DNA from: JBAOHV01 sp964450685
GTDB lineage: Bacteria > Actinomycetota > Acidimicrobiia > Acidimicrobiales > Microtrichaceae
Assembly: GCA_964450685.1 (NCBI GenBank)
Contig: CAYVDN010000005.1
Span: 1 to 64,000, forward strand
Direction of reading: 5' to 3'
Length of the DNA: 64,000 nucleotides
How positions within the stretch are numbered: the first letter of the stretch is position 1; each line of letters opens with the position of its first letter. This document shows positions 32,912 through 41,516 of this stretch, piece by piece. The notes under the pieces were generated by a model that ran no database searches, had not been told where the DNA came from, and saw only the letters and a list, made by a program, of their open reading frames with translations. The position numbers and the translations under genes were made by a program.

Positions 32912-33564
32912 CGCCTGTGCTCGAGCGCCGTTGTCGCGCCGGCCTCGTCGGACAGACCCGAGATGACCAGGTTCGACCGGCGCCACTCGGTGAACGACCA
33001 GTAGAAGAGCGGCAGTGCCACGACGAGCGAAACGGCCACCTGCGCCAGGTCCTGGCCGTAGAGCGGTTCGGGCCTCGCCGCCACGATCGAGGAGATGACC
33101 ACGTACACGTAGGTGATCAGGCGCAGCAGACCGACCACAGCAGTGCACACGGCGAGGGTGCCGAACCAGAACCTCCGCTCGGGTGACCACACAGTGAACG
33201 TCGAACGCTGCTCGCTGCGACGTGCGAGCACACCGCACCAGGCCGCGATCGGCACCATGACAACGGCGACGGTCAACGCGAAGGCGGCGAGGTCGCGGTT
33301 GGGGAACGGCGCCAGCAGTTGATGCATGGCCGTGGTGAAACCGATCGCTCCCAGCCCTGCGGACCAGCAGAGGGAGAACCACAGGACCGGCTGGCGGTCG
33401 CCCGATCGCAGGGATCGCAAGGCCCAGCGGGCTGCGACGTCGGCGTCCCAGCCGTTGTGGACGAGCTCGGTAACGACCTCTGAAGGAGTGGCTCCCTGGT
33501 TACGGCGGGCGGTGAGCCACGCGCCAGTGTCGAGGGGGGTCGGGTTGGTGGTGCAGGTGCTCAT
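32908..33564 (-). CDS. Four-helix membrane protein of a two-component operon
   Basis: The protein has 218 residues. A soluble N-terminal segment (about 10-50; TARRNQGATPSEVVTELVHNGWDADVAARWALRSL) resembles a small helical domain. It is followed by four hydrophobic segments (about 57-78, 88-110, 128-155 and 170-190). I recognise no named family. It is the first gene of the operon with kinase, regulator and MOSC protein, so it may serve as a membrane partner of the kinase. AGGAG precedes the ATG. Confidence 0.7.
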   Translation of the reverse strand: MSTCTTNPTPLDTGAWLTARRNQGATPSEVVTELVHNGWDADVAARWALRSLRSGDRQPVLWFSLCWSAGLGAIGFTTAMHQLLAPFPNRDLAAFALTVAVVMVPIAAWCGVLARRSEQRSTFTVWSPERRFWFGTLAVCTAVVGLLRLITYVYVVISSIVAARPEPLYGQDLAQVAVSLVVALPLFYWSFTEWRRSNLVISGLSDEAGATTALEHRR

Positions 33565-33704
33565 CGCTGACTCCTGTGCTCGGCGCCGGCGTCTGTCACC
33601 GGCACATCCAACGATGACGACCGCACGCGATCGGCGGAATCCGGGACCGCCCCCATTTCCTCCCTGGGGAATCCCCCAGGCACGTCTGGTCCGATCGGAC
33701 CTAG

Positions 33705-35171
33705 TTGGTGACGTTCCTTCAAGTCCGAAGCGGACCGGCCGATTGGATATTCGTGGAACCCCTGCATCACATGGTTGCGTCTGACCCCCGGTTCGACGAT
33801 CCCACCGCATCGCTCGTCCGGCTCAACGCCGAGCTCCAGCAGATGCGCGCCGAGCTCGACGCGACTATCCGCCTGGCGTCGCACGACGCTCTGACCGGGC
33901 TGCCGAACCGGCGCACGATCACCGACCGACTGGCCGAGGCGATCGGTCACGCCAACGACGACGTAGCAGTCGCAGCGATGTTCGTCGATGTCGACCGATT
34001 CAAGGTCATCAACGACCTCTACGGTCACGAGGTGGGCGACCGAGTCCTGCGCGAGGTCGCCGACCGGCTGCGCGAAGCACTCGGCGAGGAGGACGAGATC
34101 GGCCGCCTCGGCGGCGACGAGTTCGTCGTTGTCGCCAGGGACGCAACCCCCGAGCGGGTCGCCGAGCTCGCCTGGACCATCGGTGGAGCCGTCGGCCCGA
34201 CCGTCGACGTCGGTCACCGGACCCTGCCCCTGACAGTGAGCGTCGGTGTGGCGATCGCGCAACGCGGCCAGACAGCCGCCGAGCTACTCGACCGCGCCGA
34301 CTCCGCCATGTACCGCGCCAAGCGAGGTGGACGCGCCGCCGTCGTTCACTTCGACGAACAGATGGAACGTGAGCTCGCGCAGCGGGCACAACTCGAACGC
34401 GACCTGACCGACGCCCTCCAGGACGGTCAGCTGACCGTCCACTACCAGCCCATCGTGGCACTGGCGCAGCGGCGGATGGTCGGGTTCGAGGCATTCGTGC
34501 GTTGGCAGCACCCCACCCTGGGGGTGCTGCCGGCGCACAGATTCATCCCCATCGCCGAGGACGTCGGCCAGGTCTGGGCAATCGACTCCTTCGTGCTCGG
34601 CGAGACCGGTCGACGAGCCGCGGAATGGCAGGCGCTTCACCCGTCGTTGAACGACCTGGTCATGTCGGTGAACCTGTCGTCGCAGCAGTTCCGCGACCAG
34701 TCCGTCGTCGACACCGTCTCCCACGCGATCGACGTCTCGGGTGTCAGGCCGTCCACCTTCCAACTCGAGGTCGCCGAGACCACCCTCGTCGACCCCCGCG
34801 CGCCGGAACCGGAAGTGCTGCTGGGCCGACTGCACGATCTGGGTGTGCGGCTCGCCATCGACAACTTCGGAACCGGCAGCTCGTCGCTGTCCTGTTTGCG
34901 CCAGCTCCCGCTGGACGTGTTGAACATCGACCGTCGCTTCATCGCCGGGCTGGGTGAGTGCCGCGACGACGAGGTCATCGTCAGCGCTGTGCTGCACCTG
35001 GCCACCGCGTTCGGGATCGACGCTGTCGCCGAGGGAGTCGAGACAGACGAGCAGCGCAAATGGCTTCGTGACGAGGGATGCGACTTCGCCCAGGGCTACC
35101 TGTTCGCCCCGCCCGTTGACGCCGCCACCGCCACCGCACACCTGGCCCGACAGGTCAGCCGCACAGCCTGA
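33705..35171 (+). CDS. GGDEF-EAL protein with degenerate EAL domain
   Basis: The protein has 488 residues: a GGDEF domain (about 55-215) with intact RLGGDEF at 136-140, followed by an EAL domain (about 235-485). GGDEF enzymes make c-di-GMP and EAL enzymes degrade it. The EAL signature is EAF (262-264), the metal motif DDFGTG is DNFGTG, and the general-base region reads LNIDRRF instead of the usual KxD. Phosphodiesterase activity is therefore doubtful. There is no RxxD inhibition site before GGDEF, and no membrane or sensor domain. The start is uncertain (TTG 33705, GTG 33708, GTG 33753 or ATG 33771). Confidence 0.88.
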   Translation: MVTFLQVRSGPADWIFVEPLHHMVASDPRFDDPTASLVRLNAELQQMRAELDATIRLASHDALTGLPNRRTITDRLAEAIGHANDDVAVAAMFVDVDRFKVINDLYGHEVGDRVLREVADRLREALGEEDEIGRLGGDEFVVVARDATPERVAELAWTIGGAVGPTVDVGHRTLPLTVSVGVAIAQRGQTAAELLDRADSAMYRAKRGGRAAVVHFDEQMERELAQRAQLERDLTDALQDGQLTVHYQPIVALAQRRMVGFEAFVRWQHPTLGVLPAHRFIPIAEDVGQVWAIDSFVLGETGRRAAEWQALHPSLNDLVMSVNLSSQQFRDQSVVDTVSHAIDVSGVRPSTFQLEVAETTLVDPRAPEPEVLLGRLHDLGVRLAIDNFGTGSSSLSCLRQLPLDVLNIDRRFIAGLGECRDDEVIVSAVLHLATAFGIDAVAEGVETDEQRKWLRDEGCDFAQGYLFAPPVDAATATAHLARQVSRTA

Positions 35172-35233
35172 TCCCACCGGGGTACGTTCTCGCGCCGGGC
35201 CGGTGCGCCGGCGCGTTCGACGGAGACCACACG

Positions 35234-35677
35234 ATGGACCACGGGATACCGCTGCACGACCTGCTCGGCTTCGAGTTCGACGCTCCACCCCCGGGCTCGA
35301 TGGAGGCCCAGGTGCACATGCCGGTGCGGCCCGAGGCGTTCGGGTTCACCGCGAACCTGCACGGCGGAGCAATCGCCACACTGGTCGACCTGTCGTGCGC
35401 GCTCGCTGCCGCTCGGGCGACCGACTTCGACCCGACGAAGGAGTCGCTCGTCACCTCGGACATGCACATCCGCTACCTGGGCCGCCCGCGCACCGACAGG
35501 GTGACCGCCCGGTCGAAGATCGTGAGGCTGGGCTCGCAGCTGATCGTGATCGACTGCCTGGTCGTGGACGGCGACGACCACGCCGTCGCCGTCGCGGACT
35601 TCTCGATGATGCGGGTACCGCTGCGACGACCGCTCGGCGCGACAGCCAGCACCGAGCCAACGGGCCCGGTGCTGTAG
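35234..35677 (+). CDS. PaaI-type hotdog thioesterase
   Basis: The protein has 147 residues with the hotdog-fold pattern EAFGFTANLHGGAIATLVDLSCALAA, where HGG and the Asp are catalytic in PaaI-like enzymes, and DMHIRYLGRPRTDRVTARSKIVRLG. It hydrolyses an acyl-CoA thioester; the acyl group is not evident. It stands alone between the GGDEF-EAL gene and a tRNA. Confidence 0.87.
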   Translation: MDHGIPLHDLLGFEFDAPPPGSMEAQVHMPVRPEAFGFTANLHGGAIATLVDLSCALAAARATDFDPTKESLVTSDMHIRYLGRPRTDRVTARSKIVRLGSQLIVIDCLVVDGDDHAVAVADFSMMRVPLRRPLGATASTEPTGPVL

Positions 35678-35737
35678 CCGCGCTCCGCATGCATGTACTT
35701 GCCGCCGCCGTGACCCGAAGTAGTGTTCGGGGCTCCT

Positions 35738-35830
<93 letters not shown>

Positions 35831-35844
35831 AATGGAAATGCCTC

Positions 35845-35875
35845 GAACCCCGGTCAGCGATGGCCGGGGTTCTTT
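35845..35875 (+). terminator. Rho-independent terminator after tRNA-Ser(GCT)
   Basis: GAACCCCGG and CCGGGGTTC (9 bp) form the stem around a 10-base loop, followed by TTT. Confidence 0.8.
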
Positions 35876-35953
35876 GCGGTTCAGCGGACTTGAAGCACCG
35901 GTGAAGTCGGCTGCACGTCTCGGCCGGGTGCCGCCCTCGGATGACGGCTACGG

Positions 35954-35996
35954 CTCGACTGTGCGGCGCATGGGGCGACAGCGCCGCACAGTCGAG
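35954..35996. repeat. Strong hairpin in a long non-coding gap (16-bp arms)
   Basis: CTCGACTGTGCGGCGC and its exact reverse complement flank an 11-base loop. The 35876-36178 gap otherwise holds a second hairpin (36008-36024, GGCGGT/ACCGCC) and a 12-bp palindrome TGCCAGCTGGCA (36073-36084), but no gene I can support. There is no T-run after the hairpin, so a structured RNA, operator or mobile palindrome is possible. Confidence 0.7.
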
Positions 35997-36178
35997 TCCG
36001 ATCAATCGGCGGTTCTTGACCGCCCGACCTTCGCTCTCCGGAGTCGATCGCACTTAGCATTGCCGATCCATGTGCCAGCTGGCATCACCAGATACCGCCA
36101 ATCTGAGCGGTGCTCTCCGATCACCGACCTGAGGGCGAACCTTCTCCAACCTCTTCGTGAACCGCTTCTGACCTACCG

Positions 36179-36727
36179 ATGAACACCGCAGCAGATCCCC
36201 TCGGTCACCCCCATCTCGTCGTCTGCAGGACAGCCCCCCTGCTCGACACGGTCGTGGTCGAGCACGTCGCGGCCGGTTGGCAGGTGGTCGGGTCCGAGGA
36301 CATCGAGGCGACCACGAGGCTCGGGTCAACTGACGGAAGACTCGCTGTGCTGCCGGCACTGTGCGAACAGGACATCGAGTCGGTACTCGACATGCTCGAA
36401 TACGGCATGTCGGTGGCGGTGGCCGTTGCTGACGACATCGTCGCTGCCAGACTGTTCGACCAGGCCCGACGGCTCGTGCCGACAGCATGGTTCGACGATG
36501 CCGAACCACCGCTCACAGAAGGACTGGATCCGACCCACATCCAGCTGCTCTGTTCGCTGGCCGCCGGCGACAGCGTCGGAGCCGCAGCTCTGGCTGCCCA
36601 CCTGAGCGAACGGACGGCATCCCGACGACTCGAAGAGGCAAGGGCCGTACTGGGTGTGCGTTCGAACGCCGAGGCGGCACGAGTCGTGGCCGGCCACCTG
36701 AACAGCCTGCGTCCCCGAGGCGCCTGA
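36179..36727 (+). CDS. Putative LuxR-like helix-turn-helix protein
   Basis: The protein has 182 residues. The N-terminal half (about 10-110) alternates beta and alpha segments like a degenerate receiver domain (VVVEHVAAGWQVVG, SVLDMLEYGMSVAVAVADDIVAA) but lacks the acidic pocket and phospho-Asp. The C-terminal half has LQLLCSLAAGDSVGAAALAAHLSERTASRRLEEARAVLGVRSNAEAARV, a good match in layout to a LuxR-type helix-turn-helix. A DNA-binding regulator is likely; signal and target are unknown. It is convergent with the large LuxR ATPase gene (17-base gap). Confidence 0.65.
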   Translation: MNTAADPLGHPHLVVCRTAPLLDTVVVEHVAAGWQVVGSEDIEATTRLGSTDGRLAVLPALCEQDIESVLDMLEYGMSVAVAVADDIVAARLFDQARRLVPTAWFDDAEPPLTEGLDPTHIQLLCSLAAGDSVGAAALAAHLSERTASRRLEEARAVLGVRSNAEAARVVAGHLNSLRPRGA

Positions 36728-36744
36728 CCGGGCAGCCGGAGCAG

Positions 36745-39315
36745 TCAGTGGGCGCCGAGCCCGACCACGGCGGCCGCCTCGACCCTGGTCCGCGCTCCCA
36801 TCTTCCGCATGGCCAGGCGCACGTGGGAGTTGACCGTGTCAGGGGTCAGACCGAGTCGGCGGGCGATCTGTGCTGTCGACAGTCCCTCTCCGACAAGCAG
36901 GAGTACCTGCTGCTGACGGGCGCTCAACACCGACACGCTGCTGGTCCCGACACCTGCCAGCTCACGGCCGGTGGCGAGCCGGAACGCCGCAGCGACCCGG
37001 GGCCGCAGGGCCGGCACGCCGGCCTGGTCGAGCTCGGCGTCGAGCGCCTCGAGCAGCTCGGCACCCAGCTCCTCGCGGCCATCGAGAACGAGCGATAGCC
37101 CAGCCGCCCACCGGCAGCGCAGGGCCGACCTGAGCATGAGCGTCGACCACGCGGCCGCGGCTTCCTGGAAGGCGTCCGCGGCATCACCGGTCGCGCCCTC
37201 GGCGAGCAACTGCACCGCTGAAGCCTCCATCGCGGCGCACGGCAGCAGCCCGCCCTGGGGATCGGGTGAGCGAATTGGAAGGCCCGACTCGTACTCGGCC
37301 CAACGCCACATCACCTGGGTACCCGCGAGGGTCGGGAAACCAGGTGGGAGCGTGTCCGTCGCCCAGGACGCGACACGGGCGACCTCGTCCAGGTCACCCA
37401 ACACCCATGCTCGTTGGGCAAGAGCCCACGAGATCATCGCCTGCGGGAGCGACCCCATGCCGGCGAGCGAATCAGGGGTCGACCAGGCGGCGAGGATCTC
37501 GCCGGAGCGCTCGATCGCGCCCCTGTCGACGAGGACCGTGGCCAACGTCGACGTCGCCATTGCGCGGGTGTCCAGGCGTGCAGGTGATGTGCGCACCCAT
37601 GACAACCAGCCGATCGCCGCATCGTCACATGCGCTAAGCGCGATCTCGGCCATGATCTCGAGCGTCTTGAACTCGGCGACCCAGCTCACGGCGCCGTGCG
37701 CCTCGGCGACCGCTTCTGCCCTACGTGCGACCGCCGCCGACTGGGTCCAGTTCCCCAGACCCAGGTGCAGCATCGCCAGGTTCCGGGTCGAATCCATCTC
37801 GGACATCGGGTCCGTCGAGCTCGTCGCCTCGTCGACTGCCACCTCGAGCCACCGGACAGCGGCAGTGGGGTCGGTGCTGTAGGCCTTCACCGCACGAAGG
37901 AATGCCAGGTGCTCACGGTCGACGCTCTGGTCGACAGCGGTGAACTCGATCGAGTCCAGGTCCTTGCGAGCGACCGAACGCTCGAGCATCGCGGTCCACG
38001 ATGACAGCCACACGTCGTGCTCCGCATCGACGCCTCTCCCCACCCATTCGACCGCCCGCCGGGTGAAGGTGCGATCATCCCGGCCGGCGGCGCAACGCAA
38101 CAGCTGGCGGGCCACTGCTGCACCGACGGTTCCGTGGCGGTCCCAATCGCCGTCGAGCACCACCTCCAGCAGAACCGCTGCTCGGTCGAAGTCACCGAGG
38201 TCGTTCAACGCCGTTGCGGCATCGAGCACGAGAACTACGAGATCCTCGGGTGAGCTGTCGAGCAGTGGACGGAGCCAACCGGCTCCGTCGTCGAGTTCGG
38301 CGAGAGCGCAGATTCGCAGCGCCTCGGCCTGCTCCGACCGTGTGACCGGCCCGGCCGCTGCGCGGGCAGCCAGCCTTGATGCCGCTGTCAGCTCGCCGGC
38401 AGCCAACAGGTTCGCGGCCCTGACGATGTCATCGCCGTCCACCATGTTGCCCAGTTGGAGGTGGACTGCACGCCTTGTGGGCGGGTCCAGGAGGCCCCAG
38501 GCGAGCTCCGCGAGAAGTTCATCCACAACCTGGAAGCCTTCGGTCGACTCAACGACCATGCCGCGAGCGACAAGCGACTCTCCACATGCGCAGGCTTCTG
38601 ACGGTACAGGTGAAGGTGAGCCGCCCAGAAGCGCCAGTGCCCGCAACTCGTCGGACGGCAGCTCCGCCACGACCCCGAGCAGAACAGCCTCGGCGCTCCC
38701 CCCTGACAACGAGCCGAACGCCCCAGCGCGGGTCTGTGGGCGCAGCAGGCGATGGGCGAGCACGTTCGCCACCAGCGTATTGCCACCACAACGTTCGATC
38801 ACTTCACGGCGCTCACCCGCGACGAGCGTCGGAGCCTGCACCTCGAGGATCTCGAGCATCACCGAGTCAGGCAGGGGTCCGAGCACGATGACCTCACCAC
38901 CCAGCCATTCGACCAACCCGTGGGCCGCCGCACCGTCGGGGTCGCCCGCACGGACAGTCATCACCACCGCAGCACGTGCGCAGAGCTCGGTGGCCAGCTC
39001 GAGCGTCTCGGGATCAGCCCATTGCACGTCCTCGAGCACGAACACCGCGTCCGGTGACAATGCGTCTACAACCCGCTCGATCAGTGCGTTGGACGATTCC
39101 TTGTTCGCGGCCCAACCGAACGCCCTGAGCACGGGGGTGAACGGCCGGTGCCGCAACGGCGCGGAGCACTGGCCGACGAAGCCGACGCGCCGGTCGAGCA
39201 GGTCCCGGACGATCGCGGACTTGCCTATGCCAGCACGACCCTCGATCAACACGGCACGCCCGGCGCGCAACGCTGCGTCGATCCGCTCGAGCTCCTCCCT
39301 CCGGCCCTGCAGCAC
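36745..39315 (-). CDS. Large ATP-binding LuxR-family regulator (LAL type)
   Basis: The regulator has 856 residues. The N-terminal ATPase has Walker A GRAGIGKS (26-33) and Walker B VFVLEDVQWAD. A long helical, TPR-like middle (about 280-780) follows, and the C-terminal LuxR helix-turn-helix reads LSARQQQVLLLVGEGLSTAQIARRLGLTPDTVNSHVRLAMRKMGA. Regulators of this type (MalT/LAL) respond to small ligands and activate catabolic or secondary-metabolite genes. No target operon is obvious. A TACCGT box 6 bases upstream of the GTG suggests a leaderless start. Confidence 0.9.
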   Translation of the reverse strand: MLQGRREELERIDAALRAGRAVLIEGRAGIGKSAIVRDLLDRRVGFVGQCSAPLRHRPFTPVLRAFGWAANKESSNALIERVVDALSPDAVFVLEDVQWADPETLELATELCARAAVVMTVRAGDPDGAAAHGLVEWLGGEVIVLGPLPDSVMLEILEVQAPTLVAGERREVIERCGGNTLVANVLAHRLLRPQTRAGAFGSLSGGSAEAVLLGVVAELPSDELRALALLGGSPSPVPSEACACGESLVARGMVVESTEGFQVVDELLAELAWGLLDPPTRRAVHLQLGNMVDGDDIVRAANLLAAGELTAASRLAARAAAGPVTRSEQAEALRICALAELDDGAGWLRPLLDSSPEDLVVLVLDAATALNDLGDFDRAAVLLEVVLDGDWDRHGTVGAAVARQLLRCAAGRDDRTFTRRAVEWVGRGVDAEHDVWLSSWTAMLERSVARKDLDSIEFTAVDQSVDREHLAFLRAVKAYSTDPTAAVRWLEVAVDEATSSTDPMSEMDSTRNLAMLHLGLGNWTQSAAVARRAEAVAEAHGAVSWVAEFKTLEIMAEIALSACDDAAIGWLSWVRTSPARLDTRAMATSTLATVLVDRGAIERSGEILAAWSTPDSLAGMGSLPQAMISWALAQRAWVLGDLDEVARVASWATDTLPPGFPTLAGTQVMWRWAEYESGLPIRSPDPQGGLLPCAAMEASAVQLLAEGATGDAADAFQEAAAAWSTLMLRSALRCRWAAGLSLVLDGREELGAELLEALDAELDQAGVPALRPRVAAAFRLATGRELAGVGTSSVSVLSARQQQVLLLVGEGLSTAQIARRLGLTPDTVNSHVRLAMRKMGARTRVEAAAVVGLGAH

Positions 39316-39321
39316 GGATCC

Positions 39322-39327
39322 ACGGTA
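39322..39327 (-). promoter_or_regulatory. Leaderless -10 box (TACCGT) for the LAL gene
   Basis: On the minus strand TACCGT is followed by 6 bases and the GTG at 39315. It is back to back with the tadA promoter. Confidence 0.55.
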
Positions 39328-39367
39328 ACTCGCGCGTGGCCTGTCAGGCAGTGCCGAGCCCGGCGAG

Positions 39368-39373
39368 TACGGT
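39368..39373 (+). promoter_or_regulatory. Leaderless -10 box (TACGGT) for tadA
   Basis: TACGGT is followed by 6 bases and the GTG at 39380. Confidence 0.55.
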
Positions 39374-39379
39374 CACGCG

Positions 39380-39919
39380 GTGAACGCAGTCCTACCTGGC
39401 CGCCCGGAACACGAGACGTGGATGCACCTCGCGTTGGAGGCCGCCGAGCTCGCCCGGGCCGGTGGCGAGGTCCCGATCGGATCTGTCGTCGTGCACCACG
39501 GCGCTGACGGTGACCGGGTCCTGGCGACAAGGCACAACGAACGGGAGGCAACTGCAGATCCGACCGCCCACGCCGAGGTGCTGGCACTGCGCGACGCCGC
39601 CACCGCCCTAGGCCGGTGGCGGCTCGACGACTGCACGATGATCGTGACGCTCGAGCCCTGCCCGATGTGCGCCGGAGCCCTCTGGGCGGCCCGCATTGGG
39701 GGCGTCGTCACCGCGGCGGTGAACACCGACGCCGGTGCCCTCGGCACGCTGTACCACCTGGGCCAGGACCCCCGACTCAACCACGAGTTCCCCGTGCGCA
39801 CTGGCGTCCTGGCCGAGCAGTCGACCGCGTTGCTGAAGGACTTCTTCGCCGAACGACGCCGAGCGCCAGGGGTCGGGGCGTCGCCAGCTGATGTGATCGG
39901 GTTCTCGCAGGGCGACTAA
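39380..39919 (+). CDS. tadA: tRNA adenosine(34) deaminase
   Basis: The protein has 179 residues and converts A34 to inosine in tRNA-Arg(ACG). The zinc site is H64-A-E66 (TAHAEVLAL) and P-C94-xx-C97 (EPCPMCAGAL). The N-terminus (HETWMHLALEAAELARAGGEVPIGSVVV) and the DAGALGTLYHL segment are typical of TadA. The tRNA-Ser(CGA) gene begins 10 bases downstream on the same strand, an arrangement seen in other actinobacteria. Confidence 0.94.
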   Translation: MNAVLPGRPEHETWMHLALEAAELARAGGEVPIGSVVVHHGADGDRVLATRHNEREATADPTAHAEVLALRDAATALGRWRLDDCTMIVTLEPCPMCAGALWAARIGGVVTAAVNTDAGALGTLYHLGQDPRLNHEFPVRTGVLAEQSTALLKDFFAERRRAPGVGASPADVIGFSQGD

Positions 39920-39929
39920 CGTCGCATCC

Positions 39930-40019
39930 GGAGAGTTGCCAGAGCGGACGAATGGGACGGTCTCGAAAACCGTTGAGGTTGCAAGGCCTCCGAGGGTTCG
40001 AATCCCTCACTCTCCGCCA
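39930..40019 (+). tRNA. tRNA-Ser(CGA)
   Basis: The acceptor stem GGAGAGT/ACTCTCC, anticodon loop CTCGAAA, long variable arm and GGTTCGAATC T-loop support this. CCA is encoded. Much of the 5' half matches tRNA-Ser(TGA). Confidence 0.96.
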
Positions 40020-40040
40020 TCGAGATCCCACGGGATCAAG

Positions 40041-40068
40041 AGCCCTCGGACCCCCGGGTCCGGGGGCT
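40041..40068. terminator. GC-rich hairpin after tRNA-Ser(CGA)
   Basis: AGCCCTCGGACCC and GGGTCCGGGGGCT pair over 13 positions with one mismatch and a 2-base spacer. It lies between the tRNA and a convergent gene. Confidence 0.65.
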
Positions 40069-40081
40069 CCGCCGTTCCCGG

Positions 40082-40411
40082 TCAGTCGTCGCCGACGATG
40101 TTCCCCACGGCGGTCAGGTAGCGCGACGTGCCGATGATCGGCGCGATCGCAGCAAACATGCCTTCCAGGTCATCGACGCTGACGTGCTCGTCCATCAGCT
40201 CCAGGTTGACCTCCCATGCCGTGCTCGGGGCACCGGTGGCGGCCAGCGCCGCGGCCCTGACCAGGTGCAGGGTGCGCAGGTCGAGACCAGATCGTTCTGC
40301 GACGCCCTCGCTCATCTGTGCCGCCAGACCGAGCGCATTCGGGAGGTTCGCCAGACGGGCGACGACCTCCTCCAGGTCGAGGCGTGCCTGTCCTTCGGGC
40401 GTGTCGCTCAT
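40082..40411 (-). CDS. Small helical protein, carboxymuconolactone decarboxylase-like
   Basis: The protein has 109 residues and is all-helical. The layout (GLDLRTLHLVRAAALAATGAPSTAWEVNLELMDEHVSVDDLEGMFAAIAPIIGTSRYLTAVGNI) resembles the CMD/AhpD fold. It has no CxxC, so it cannot be an AhpD peroxidase. Function is unknown. The ATG follows AAGGAG. It stands alone between tRNA-Ser(CGA) and uppP. Confidence 0.6.
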   Translation of the reverse strand: MSDTPEGQARLDLEEVVARLANLPNALGLAAQMSEGVAERSGLDLRTLHLVRAAALAATGAPSTAWEVNLELMDEHVSVDDLEGMFAAIAPIIGTSRYLTAVGNIVGDD

Positions 40412-40497
40412 CTGACTGCTCCTTCGTCTCGTGCTACCCCCGCATCATTGCCGCTCAGACGGGATCCTGCAGGAACATGCGGCGCGGCCGATCGTTG

Positions 40498-41457
40498 TCA
40501 GCCGATCACGCCTGCCAGCAGGAGCGACCCGGTGACCGTCGCGGCGACGATCCGGTACCAGCCGAAGATCGACAGCGAGTGCCGCTGCAGGTAGCCGACC
40601 ATCCATTTGATGGCGATCACCGCCGAGATGAACGCGAACACCAGGCCGACGAGCGGATCGAGCAAACCGAACTGGTCGACCAGGTCACCGCCGTCGGTCA
40701 GCACCGCGTAGAAGCTCGCCGCGCTCAGCGTGACGAACCCCAGGAGAAAACTGAACTCGACCGCAGCCGACATACCCACACCGACTAGCAGGGCGCCGAG
40801 GATCGCCATCAACGAGCGCGACGTGCCGGGCCACATCGCCACGGTCTGGACCAGGCCGATCACGAGCGCCTGACGGTATGTGATCGCGATCAGCGGGTCG
40901 GTGCCGTCCTCGGCGGCCTGGTCGTGGTGCGGGATCAGGCCACGCTGTTCGAGGAGGAGGATCGCGACGCCACCGACGAACCAGGCTGCGACGATCGGCC
41001 ATGGGGAGAAGAGCGCCGACTCGATCGCGTCGTCGAACAGGAACCCGAGCACGGCTGCGGGTGAGAAGGCGATCACGAGGACGATGAGCAGGTGTCGGCC
41101 GTCGTCGGATCGTCCGACCAGGCCGAGCAGCATGTCCCTGAACCGGCGCCAGAAGAGCCCGGCGACCGCGAGGATCGCGCCGAACTGGATCGCGATCGCG
41201 TACGTGTTGGCCGCCTGGATGTCCGCTTCGCTGGTTCCCAAACCCATCAGGCTGGACGCGACGAGCAGGTGCCCGGTCGAGGAGATCGGCAGATACTCGG
41301 TGACGCCCTCGACGACGCCCAGCACCGCCGCCTTCCACGTGGTCATCGCGCTCTCGGTGCTCGACACGGTCTGAGCAACTGCTGCTGCCGCGGTGTCGGG
41401 GGCGAAGAGAGCGAACACGGCCACTGCGAGCAACAGGACCGAGGATGCACGACCCAT
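40498..41457 (-). CDS. uppP: Undecaprenyl-diphosphatase UppP/BacA
   Basis: The protein has 319 residues and dephosphorylates undecaprenyl pyrophosphate to recycle the cell-wall lipid carrier. The two active-site motifs are present (GVTEYLPISSTGH and MWPGTSRSL), with about eight membrane helices. Compared with typical homologues (about 270 residues) it has an extra N-terminal hydrophobic segment and a short polar loop before MTTWKAAVLGVVEG, like a signal peptide or extra helix. A start at that internal Met (about codon 39) would give the usual length. Confidence 0.9.
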   Translation of the reverse strand: MGRASSVLLLAVAVFALFAPDTAAAAVAQTVSSTESAMTTWKAAVLGVVEGVTEYLPISSTGHLLVASSLMGLGTSEADIQAANTYAIAIQFGAILAVAGLFWRRFRDMLLGLVGRSDDGRHLLIVLVIAFSPAAVLGFLFDDAIESALFSPWPIVAAWFVGGVAILLLEQRGLIPHHDQAAEDGTDPLIAITYRQALVIGLVQTVAMWPGTSRSLMAILGALLVGVGMSAAVEFSFLLGFVTLSAASFYAVLTDGGDLVDQFGLLDPLVGLVFAFISAVIAIKWMVGYLQRHSLSIFGWYRIVAATVTGSLLLAGVIG

Positions 41458-41516
41458 CAGGGTGCTGGATACGGGTGCTGGCTTTCGGATCGAAGCGACG
41501 TGCCGGTCGAGACCTG

